The notes beneath the pieces were generated by a model. That model did no database searches. It was not told the origin of the DNA and saw only the letters and a program-made list of their open reading frames with translations. DNA of 6,089 bases, from contig CABUTP010000098.1 in NCBI GenBank assembly GCA_902494545.1, positions 1-6,089 on the forward strand, written 5' to 3'. The first letter of the stretch is position 1, and every line of letters starts with the position of its first letter. Both the position numbers and the translations under genes were made by a program. Of the stretch, positions 1 through 4,723 are shown piece by piece. This DNA is from an uncultured Collinsella sp. (lineage in GTDB: Bacteria > Actinomycetota > Coriobacteriia > Coriobacteriales > Coriobacteriaceae).

Positions 1-15
1 ACTAGCGCTGTTGAT

Positions 16-20
16 AAGGG
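16..20 (+). promoter_or_regulatory. Ribosome-binding site of the peroxiredoxin gene
   Basis: AAGGG lies 7 bases before the ATG at 28 and only 4 before the ATG at 25. The spacing favours the second of the two adjacent ATG codons. A third in-frame ATG at 37 has a weaker GGGA just before it. No promoter can be judged because the window begins 24 bases upstream. Confidence 0.5.
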
Positions 21-27
21 TTCTATG

Positions 28-564
28 ATGGGAATCATGACCACTACTGTTGATAGCTCTGATTCAATGCCGGAACGTCTGCAAGAGGGGAGCGTGGCGC
101 CCGATTTCACTCTGCCGGCGGTTATACCTGGGTTTACAGAGAGCGGATCAATCAACCTGTCTGACGTGCTCGAGGCCGGCCGCAAGGTAGTGCTGTATTT
201 CTACCCGGCCGCGATGACGCCCGGCTGCACCACCGAGGCTTGCGATTTCCGCGACAATCTCGCCCGATTGGCGTCGAAAAACGTTACGGTGCTTGGCGTC
301 TCCAAGGACTCGCTTGACAAGCTGCGCAAGTTTGCACAGCGCGATCATCTCACGTTCCCGCTGCTGTCTGATCCCGACCTGACCGTGCACAAGCTGTACG
401 GCGCATACGGCGAAAAGAAGCTCTACGGCAAGGTGCACGTAGGTGTGATCCGTTCGACGCTCGTCATCAATCCTGACGGTTCCGTGGTTATCGCCCGCTA
501 CAACGTGCGTGCCAAGGGGCATGTTGATTCGCTGTTGAAAGCGCTGGATAAGCTGGAGAAGTAA
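28..564 (+). CDS. bcp: Thioredoxin-dependent peroxiredoxin (Bcp/PrxQ type)
   Basis: This is a cytoplasmic peroxidase of the Bcp/PrxQ group. Such enzymes reduce hydrogen peroxide and organic hydroperoxides and are recycled by thioredoxin. The 178-residue length is slightly above the usual ~155, because of a ~20-residue N-terminal extension. Seen directly: the peroxiredoxin signature P-x3-T-x2-C at residues 60-67 (context YFYPAAMTPGC), giving peroxidatic Cys67, and a resolving Cys72 five residues later (TEACDF), the atypical 2-Cys arrangement of Bcp. Arg142 in VIRSTLVINPDG matches the conserved active-site arginine. The APDFTLP segment near residue 25 is typical of the family N-terminus. The start at 28 is chosen for its 7-base spacing from AAGGG; ATG 25 adds one codon. 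The gene looks intact and stands alone, converging on the gene at 606-1397. In an anaerobe such as Bifidobacterium it would serve peroxide tolerance (inference). Confidence 0.95.
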   Translation: MGIMTTTVDSSDSMPERLQEGSVAPDFTLPAVIPGFTESGSINLSDVLEAGRKVVLYFYPAAMTPGCTTEACDFRDNLARLASKNVTVLGVSKDSLDKLRKFAQRDHLTFPLLSDPDLTVHKLYGAYGEKKLYGKVHVGVIRSTLVINPDGSVVIARYNVRAKGHVDSLLKALDKLEK

Positions 565-572
565 TTCTTCTA

Positions 573-590
573 GCTGCGAATGTTGGCAGC
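573..590. terminator. Weak hairpin between convergent genes
   Basis: GCTGC (573-577) pairs with GCAGC (586-590) across an 8-base loop, inside the 41-base gap between two convergent genes. The stem is short and has no T-run after it on either strand, so it is at best a weak bidirectional terminator. Confidence 0.2.
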
Positions 591-605
591 GAAATTCTCA
601 AACCT

Positions 606-1397
606 TTAGTCTGCTTCGCCGGCGATGGTGAGACCGTGATTCCGTAGTATTTCGATAGCGGGCATGTAGTCGAGTGACACAGTAGTGGAATCGAGCATCA
701 GGGCACGTGACGTGGGCGATGCGTTGTCGCTCTCGTCAGATTCCGAAGCCGGGAATAGCAAATCGACAATCATGGCGATGATGTGAGTGCGTATGTCGCT
801 GTCAGTCACGGCACTGGCGTTGTTGCCATCAATATGCAGCGCAGTGTGCAATGCGTTGGCGAGTGGTTCTAGGTTGTGCTTGGTTGCTTCGTCAATGTCA
901 TCAAGTTGATCGAACAAGGCGAACAGCCATGCGCGGCGATCTGCTTCATCAGTGGTGTCTGCAAGCTTTTCCTGCGTGATTTGCACTAATTCGTCGATCG
1001 GCACTGCCGGCGTTGTTGTGGGGTCGCGATGCTCGCGATTATCTTCGATATCGCCCATAAGATGATGGATCTTGCACTCGTCCTGCAGCACAGTTGTTTC
1101 GGCGAACGCGGTGGCGATGGCGTCCGCATCGATGAACTTGCCGCCCTCGGACTGGAAGCGCACGCGCTTGGGCTCACTGTAATAATGCGACATGCCGAAT
1201 GTGATGTACTGAGGCATCTCATCCTGCAATTGCTTGACTGCATCCGCTACCTTGCGCATGTCCGCAAGCTGCTGATGCACCACAATAAAGGCAAGCACTG
1301 CTTTGGCGTCGGCGAGAGTGAGCGGCTGACCGATGCTGGCTCCATGATGGTGCTCATGATGCGCGAACATGTTCTTCAGCGAATCAAACAATCCCAT
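606..1397 (-). CDS. Conserved-looking cytoplasmic protein, function unknown
   Basis: I do not recognise this 263-residue protein. The ATG at 1397 follows a strong AAGGAGG at 1402-1410 (read on the - strand), so this start is preferred to the longer frame from 1463, whose extra 22 codons run through insertion-sequence repeat DNA. The N-terminus is MGLFDSLKNMF followed by a histidine cluster (HHEHHHG, about residues 13-19). Residues ~25-110 and ~133-215 look like two mainly helical domains, separated by a charged and proline/threonine-rich linker (~118-132). A Ser/Asp/Glu-rich linker (~217-230) precedes a short tail. There is no signal peptide and no clear membrane segment, so it is probably soluble. 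An insertion sequence begins about 36 bases upstream of the start codon, so the native promoter is probably displaced; the ribosome-binding site is intact. Confidence 0.8.
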   Translation of the reverse strand: MGLFDSLKNMFAHHEHHHGASIGQPLTLADAKAVLAFIVVHQQLADMRKVADAVKQLQDEMPQYITFGMSHYYSEPKRVRFQSEGGKFIDADAIATAFAETTVLQDECKIHHLMGDIEDNREHRDPTTTPAVPIDELVQITQEKLADTTDEADRRAWLFALFDQLDDIDEATKHNLEPLANALHTALHIDGNNASAVTDSDIRTHIIAMIVDLLFPASESDESDNASPTSRALMLDSTTVSLDYMPAIEILRNHGLTIAGEAD

Positions 1398-1401
1398 AAT
1401 A

Positions 1402-1410
1402 TCCTCCTTC
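1402..1410 (-). promoter_or_regulatory. Strong ribosome-binding site deciding the start at 1397
   Basis: On the - strand AAGGAGGAT precedes ATG 1397 with good spacing. It is the only convincing ribosome-binding site in this open frame and rules against the longer start at 1463. Confidence 0.8.
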
Positions 1411-1432
1411 GGACTGGGCGTAACCGGCCGAC

Positions 1433-1492
1433 GTGCCTCACGTTTTTTGAGCGCGTAGTGCATAGTGGTGCCTCATCGGGAATGAGCGCGAA
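1433..1492. repeat. Left end: two tandem terminal-repeat units
   Basis: The outer unit is 1433-1457 and the inner unit 1464-1492. GTGCCTCA occurs at 1433-1440 and 1468-1475, and GAGCGCG at 1449-1455 and 1484-1490; both spacings are exactly 35 bp. The inner unit holds a small internal palindrome, CTCAT-CGGGA-ATGAG. The outer unit ends in GCGCGTA and the inner in GCGCGAA, a difference mirrored at the right end. Confidence 0.85.
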
Positions 1493-1537
1493 CGGTACCG
1501 GTCCTGTTTGGCTTGTCTTATGGAAGACGGGATCAGC

Positions 1538-2830
1538 ATGGCGACGAAGCGGCAGATCACCCTGAGATTCAGGGATGAGTACATGAAGGCATCGAAGAAG
1601 GACAAGGGACGCATCCTCGACGAGATGTGCTCCGTGTTGGCAATCGGCAGGAGCACCGCAAGACGCAGGCTCGCGGAAGCCGGACGCGGCAGGCCGTCGC
1701 CGCCGCCCGAGGAGCGGCTGAAGCGGTATTCAGAGCAGTCGCGCGACCTGCTGGTGCGGGTGTGGCTGATGATGGATCTGCCGTGCGCGAAGTATTTGAA
1801 GGCGATGCTGCCGACGTGGCTGCCGATGCTGCGCGCGCATGGCGAGCTCGCCGACTATGACGGGTTCGCGTTCCTGGAGCTGGAGAGGATGAGCTCGGCC
1901 ACGATGGACCGGTACCTCGAAAAGACGCGGGACGCCGCCAGGCCCAGGGGAACCGTGCCGACCCGGCCCGCGGGCGAGCTGCTGCGCAACTCCATCGCGA
2001 TCAGGAAGGCCGGCGACGAATTGGACGGCCTGCCCGGCAACGTCGAGGCCGACACCGTCGCCCACTGCGGTCCGAGCGCCAGAGGCGAGTTCTGCCGCAC
2101 CCTGACCGTCGTCGACATCGCGACCGGATGGACCGAGAACGCCTCCTGTCGCAACAACGCGTTCGTGAACTTCTCCAAGGCCGAGGAGACGATCGAGGGG
2201 CGGATGCCGTTCCGCATCCGCCCCTACGACACGGACAACGGCAGCGAATTCATCAACCGGGACCTGATCGCATGGCTACAGGAGCGCGACATCGAGCAGA
2301 CCCGCTCCCGCCCCTACAGGAAGAACGACCAGGCCACCGTCGAATCCAGGAACAACCACATCGTGCGCCGTCACGCGTTCCACTACCGGTACACGGTCGA
2401 CGAGCTCGGCCTTCTCAACGAGCTATGGGAGTTGGTGCGCATCAAGGCCAACCTGTTCACCCCGTCCAAGAAGCCCGTCGGCCGGGCCTGCACCCGCGAC
2501 GGGCGGCCGCGGCGCGTCTACGACGAGCCGCGCACCCCGTGGGAGAGGCTCAAGGAGTTCGACGAGAAGGACCGGGCCGCGGGAGGACCGGGATTCATCC
2601 TGCCCGGCAAACGCGAGGAGATCGAACGGATCATCGCCACGACGAACCCCGCGGAGCTCGTCCGGCGCATCCACGCCATACAGGACCGACTCGAAGCCCT
2701 GGCCGCGCCACGCACTGCACAGCTCGCCAGACGCGCCGGCCCGGACATGGCATACTTGAACAAGACGCTCGCCCGGATCGCGGGCGTCGAACCGGAAGAC
2801 GACGAAACCCGGCAGGCCGACGAGGACTAG
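1538..2830 (+). CDS. Transposase, D,D-35-E (rve integrase-core) type
   Basis: The transposase of this insertion sequence cuts and joins DNA at the element's ends. It has 430 residues from ATG 1538. Residues ~23-48 form a helix-turn-helix-like segment (GRILDEMCSVLAIGRSTARR) likely to bind the terminal repeats. The integrase core spans ~165-300. Catalytic residues by pattern are Asp172 (in NVEADTV), Asp233 (in YDTDNGSEF) and Glu269 (in QATVESRNN), with 60 and 35 residues between them. SRPYRKNDQATVE is the characteristic approach to the glutamate. A basic, helical C-terminal region follows, ending in an acidic tail. No frameshift or internal stop is seen, so the protein is probably functional. 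The start is uncertain: ATG 1538 has a weak GGAAG 11 bases upstream; ATG 1520 and TTG 1508 are in-frame alternatives. The stop lies immediately before the right repeat. Confidence 0.9.
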   Translation: MATKRQITLRFRDEYMKASKKDKGRILDEMCSVLAIGRSTARRRLAEAGRGRPSPPPEERLKRYSEQSRDLLVRVWLMMDLPCAKYLKAMLPTWLPMLRAHGELADYDGFAFLELERMSSATMDRYLEKTRDAARPRGTVPTRPAGELLRNSIAIRKAGDELDGLPGNVEADTVAHCGPSARGEFCRTLTVVDIATGWTENASCRNNAFVNFSKAEETIEGRMPFRIRPYDTDNGSEFINRDLIAWLQERDIEQTRSRPYRKNDQATVESRNNHIVRRHAFHYRYTVDELGLLNELWELVRIKANLFTPSKKPVGRACTRDGRPRRVYDEPRTPWERLKEFDEKDRAAGGPGFILPGKREEIERIIATTNPAELVRRIHAIQDRLEALAAPRTAQLARRAGPDMAYLNKTLARIAGVEPEDDETRQADED

Positions 2831-2833
2831 GAT

Positions 2834-2895
2834 TTCGCGCTCACCCCCGGTGAGGCACCACTCCGGATTACGCGCTCACTTTCAAATGAGGCACC
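2834..2895. repeat. Right end: two tandem terminal-repeat units
   Basis: The inner unit is 2834-2862 and the outer 2869-2895. GCGCTCAC recurs at 2838 and 2873 (35 bp apart) and TGAGGCACC at 2851 and 2887 (36 bp apart, because the outer spacer is one base longer). The inner unit contains CTCACC-CCC-GGTGAG, a 6-bp palindrome. Both units are inverted relative to the left end. The outer reads TACGCGCTC, matching the left outer unit; the inner reads TTCGCGCTC, matching the left inner unit. Confidence 0.85.
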
Positions 2896-3100
2896 TCGAG
2901 GCAAGGCGACGAAGGTGAGTTTGACATCAGAACGTGCCGAGTGAGCCGCTTGCACTTATATGCGAACACACTGATGAAATCTGCGAATAGAACCTATATT
3001 TTGTCCTTAAACTCCAATACTCGGTTGGTTCTCGGTTGCAAATACTCAATACCGTATCTTCTCTAAAATTTCCGATAATGTGACCCCAAAAAACTTTGTC
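2896..3100. other. AT-rich stretch without a recognisable gene
   Basis: Composition drops sharply from the GC-rich insertion sequence to AT-rich DNA at its right border. No open frame of note was found on either strand. A small repeat cluster lies at 3016-3047: AATACTC at 3016 and 3041 flanks CTCGGTTG at 3020 and 3031. No target duplication of the insertion sequence is visible here. Confidence 0.5.
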
Positions 3101-3307
3101 TCACGAATTAATTGTCTCCCTTATACTCAGAATAAGTTTCGAGCCTTTTGCGACCTTACTATTTCCCCCCATATCACGGTATAAATTATAGACCTGATCC
3201 AGTGCAGATTGAATCTGCTCATCTTCGATAGCAGAAAAATCAATATTCATGAAATCTGCAAAAGTAATATCTGTTTTCTGGCAGATTGAAGCAACAAGAA
3301 AATAAAG
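3101..3307 (-). pseudogene. C-terminal remnant, possibly of an XRE-type repressor
   Basis: An open - strand frame of 68 codons runs from just after a stop at 3308-3310 to a TGA at 3101-3103. Its start, LVASICQKTDITFADFMNID, resembles the last helix of a Cro/CI (XRE) DNA-binding domain, where a pattern like 'L-x-x-I-C-x-x-x-x-I-T-x-x-x-F' is usual. A charged helical tail of ~45 residues follows (EDEQIQSALDQVYNLYRD). The first part of the DNA-binding domain is missing upstream, where the sequence becomes AT-rich and non-coding. If translation began at the internal ATG 3250, a 49-residue protein would result, but I see no strong ribosome-binding site. The frame reads like real protein; the family assignment is inference. 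It lies downstream of the integrase remnant on the same strand. Confidence 0.4.
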
Positions 3308-3334
3308 TTACAAAAATTATATATATCTTTTTAA

Positions 3335-3441
3335 CTATCTTTTTATATCTTCTTAAATGTCCGCAAAGCCTTATTTTATCGGCTCTACGGGCATTTTGCT
3401 TTTGTGGTAAACCTCACATATCTAGGTCTATCTTTTTATAT
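3335..3441. repeat. 14-bp direct repeat flanking a hairpin, downstream of the integrase end
   Basis: CTATCTTTTTATAT occurs at 3335-3348 and again at 3428-3441, 93 bp apart and identical. A shorter ATCTTTTTA also occurs at 3325-3333. The copies bracket the hairpin at 3358-3393. Given the position just past the 3' end of a Tn916-type integrase, this could be part of an old attachment region, but low-complexity AT-rich DNA can produce such matches. Confidence 0.45.
3358..3393. terminator. Imperfect hairpin, possible terminator
   Basis: TGTCCGCAAAGCC (3358-3370) pairs with GGCTCTACGGGCA (3381-3393) over a 10-base AT-rich loop, with two mismatches and one wobble in 13 positions. On the + strand it is followed by TTTTGCTTTT, the better terminator side. 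On the - strand, the direction of the integrase remnant, only TTT follows. It lies ~90 bases downstream of that open frame's stop. Confidence 0.45.
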
Positions 3442-3477
3442 TTTCGCTATCAAGCGTGGTTAAAATCGTGGTAAATA
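3404..3477 (+). repeat. Three GTGGT(T)AAA repeats next to the integrase 3' end
   Basis: GTGGTAAA occurs at 3404-3411, GTGGTTAAAA at 3456-3465 and GTGGTAAATA at 3468-3477. The last two are nearly adjacent, a few bases before the integrase stop. In Tn916-type elements short direct repeats near the end are bound by the N-terminal arm-binding domain of integrase. These could be such sites (inference); I know of no exact match. Confidence 0.4.
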
Positions 3478-3480
3478 CTT

Positions 3481-4026
3481 CTATGCGATTAAACGCTGAA
3501 CCTCTGATTTTGCAGTATCTATGGACGCATGAGCATACCAGTTCATTGTGATACTGATATTTGAATGTCCCATGATATACTGTAAATCTTTCGGGTTCAT
3601 GTTCTTGCTTGCCAATCTTGTGCAGAATGTATGGCGTAGCGTATGCGGTGTGATATGTGGCAAAGGGCTATCCTTATGGTGTTTGTTGTATTTCTTTACC
3701 ATACGGACAAAAAGCATATTGTAATTAATCGCAAATAATATATCATTTTGATCTCCTCTTGGCAAATCAGAGCCCTTGATAAAGCGTTCTACCCTTTTGC
3801 CTAATTCCGAATTACAGAATAGATAGGCGCCATCACATCCGCCATCCCCACTGCGTCCCATCAGCCCTAGATTGATATCGTCAGCGCTGAGTTCATCTTC
3901 CTTAAGAGTTTTATCAGCAGCGAAGAATTCAAAATAATCGGAAACTCGAGTGTAGTCGGATCTATTAAACTCTCGTTCGATAAATCCCCTCAGCAGCGAT
4001 TGATTGTTACTTAATTTTTTTGTCAT
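3481..4026 (-). CDS. Chimeric frame: AIPR-like N-terminus joined to a tyrosine integrase C-terminus
   Basis: This 181-residue frame looks like two broken genes joined in frame. Residues ~1-95 resemble the N-terminus of AIPR (abortive infection phage resistance) proteins: DYFEFFAADKTL, LSADDINLGL and GRSGDGGCDGAYLF (57-70), the conserved glycine/aspartate motif of their nuclease-like domain. The Q-x-K motif normally found a short distance later is absent. Residues ~101-181 are the end of a Tn916-type tyrosine recombinase: HTLR (His128, Arg131), MGH (His154) and the catalytic Tyr164 in MNWYAH. The first catalytic arginine, the core-binding domain and the arm-binding domain are absent, so it cannot act as a recombinase. 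The join lies about residues 93-101 (near 3725-3750). Full Tn916-type integrases have ~400 residues and AIPR proteins more. The start at 4026 has only a weak GTAGG upstream. A non-functional deletion product is most likely. Confidence 0.8.
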   Translation of the reverse strand: MTKKLSNNQSLLRGFIEREFNRSDYTRVSDYFEFFAADKTLKEDELSADDINLGLMGRSGDGGCDGAYLFCNSELGKRVERFIKGSDLPRGDQNDILFAINYNMLFVRMVKKYNKHHKDSPLPHITPHTLRHTFCTRLASKNMNPKDLQYIMGHSNISITMNWYAHASIDTAKSEVQRLIA

Positions 4027-4056
4027 GCTTAATACCTACTTTCTAGTCTGGCGTCG

Positions 4057-4085
4057 ATTTTACTTCTTGTGCATCTATCCATCAA
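4057..4085 (-). promoter_or_regulatory. Candidate promoter for the chimeric gene
   Basis: On the - strand TTGATG (4085-4080) and TAAAAT (4062-4057) are separated by exactly 17 bases, close to a housekeeping-sigma promoter. It lies ~30 bases upstream of the ATG at 4026, a sensible leader length. It would originally have driven the AIPR-like gene. Confidence 0.45.
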
Positions 4086-4210
4086 GCTGTTCGATGTTCA
4101 TGACCGTGTTTGTTCTTCCGGAAAAAAGGGAGGTAAGACAGGAAGCGACTGGAGACCGCTTATTATGTCCAGAAGCTTCTAAATCATTTCTCGCTGCATC
4201 ATCAGGACAA

Positions 4211-4245
4211 CGAACACAGTCAAAGTGTCAAAGTCGCTGTGTTTG
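4211..4245. repeat. Inverted repeat with a duplicated loop motif
   Basis: CGAACACAG (4211-4219) pairs with CTGTGTTTG (4237-4245): nine pairs with one wobble around a 17-base loop. The segment just inside it repeats TCAAAGT twice (4220-4226 and 4228-4234). There is no T-run, so it is not a usual terminator. It could be a protein-binding site or RNA hairpin; nothing more can be said. Confidence 0.4.
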
Positions 4246-4506
4246 CTTACCAAGTGTGTTGAGCGGCTATGCTGATGTTCGTAGCATGCATGGCAATGTT
4301 TGAACACACGTACGCACAGGCGTGGTGCGGTGTTATCGTGTGCCGTGTCATGTAGAGCGTTTGCGGTTGCTGGCGATGATGTGGGTCTGTGTGACGGTAG
4401 AGTCTTTGCCATCTCTTATGCAGTCGTCCTGTGCGTTCTGCCTCAATGTCTGTTCGATGGGCTCGACAGTATTTTTTCCGCAGTGTAGGCTGGTTTTTCC
4501 TGGTTT

Positions 4507-4522
4507 CCGATATGATTATCGG
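4507..4522. promoter_or_regulatory. Perfect 6-bp palindrome, operator-like
   Basis: CCGATA-TGAT-TATCGG is a perfect dyad. With flanking TTTCC and GGGGGAAA the symmetry extends further if two extra G residues are allowed. The size suits a repressor dimer site or a small tetraloop hairpin. No gene with a clear start lies directly downstream in either direction. Confidence 0.3.
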
Positions 4523-4607
4523 GGGAAAGCATAGGCTCGCATGTCTGTATATTCTTCCAAGTCGCAATTCGAATTGGATTTAGGCTGGTTGCCGCTTGCC
4601 GAGGCTC

Positions 4608-4674
4608 AGGAGAGGAAGGAATAATGATACCCACCGTGCAGGCTATCAGGAGACTCGACCTGCCGGGGCTGTAG
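4608..4674 (+). other. Strong ribosome-binding site with a 16-codon open frame
   Basis: A purine run AGGAGAGGAAGGA (4608-4620) precedes ATG 4624, which opens a 16-residue frame (MIPTVQAIRRLDLPGL) ending at TAG 4672-4674. The signal is better than that of several real genes in this window. It could be the decapitated start of a lost gene, a leader peptide or chance. GCAGG (4638-4642) and CCTGC (4659-4663) within it can pair. Confidence 0.25.
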
Positions 4675-4723
4675 CGAGCGGAGATAGTGTGTCATCTGCA
4701 TGTGGACCGAGGGGCGGCCAAAG

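Larger units (their letters stand above)
1433..2895 (+). mobile_element. Insertion sequence with doubled terminal repeats (~1.46 kb)
   Basis: This is a single-gene insertion sequence bounded by inverted repeats. The inner pair (1464-1492 and 2834-2862) matches at 26 of 29 positions. An outer pair (about 1433-1457 and 2869-2894) shares GTGCCTCA and TGAGCGCGTA. At each end the outer copy sits one 35-bp step from the inner copy. If only the inner pair defines the element it is 1,399 bp; with the outer pair it is ~1,463 bp. I found no target-site duplication for either boundary. The transposase and layout suggest the loosely grouped rve-type elements (ISNCY/IS1202-like or IS481-like); the exact family is a guess. 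Base composition is much more GC-rich than the DNA to its right. Confidence 0.85.
4086..4605. other. Non-coding stretch between the island and the right-hand host gene
   Basis: No open frame here has protein-like composition on either strand; short frames on both strands give cysteine-, histidine- or arginine-heavy nonsense. Base composition shifts from AT-rich to more GC-rich at roughly 4250-4300. No tRNA or other known RNA gene was recognised. It contains a 10-bp palindrome AGAAGCTTCT (4171-4180), the hairpin at 4211-4245 and the palindrome at 4507-4522. Confidence 0.5.

Noticed and set aside
1398..1463. Longer start for the 606-1397 gene at 1463
   Set aside because: The extra 22 codons run through the insertion-sequence repeat and the strong ribosome-binding site sits directly before ATG 1397.
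1029..1565. 178-residue + strand frame over the 606-1397 gene and the left end of the insertion sequence
   Set aside because: It is antisense to a better-supported gene, crosses the element border and has no ribosome-binding site.
2128..2853. 241-residue + strand frame inside the transposase gene
   Set aside because: It is a GC-rich shadow frame dominated by Arg, Gly and Pro; the frame with D,D-35-E is clearly the coding one.
1420..2910. Target-site duplication around the insertion sequence
   Set aside because: Bases outside both the inner boundaries (1463/2863) and the outer boundaries (1432/2896) were compared and no convincing direct repeat was found.
3286..3474. 62-residue hydrophobic + strand frame
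   Set aside because: It starts at TTG without a ribosome-binding site, and its hydrophobicity reflects T-rich DNA. It overlaps the repeats and hairpin.
4247..4567. 106-residue - strand frame in the non-coding stretch
   Set aside because: The composition is His-, Arg- and Thr-rich with no domain pattern, and overlapping frames on both strands are equally open.
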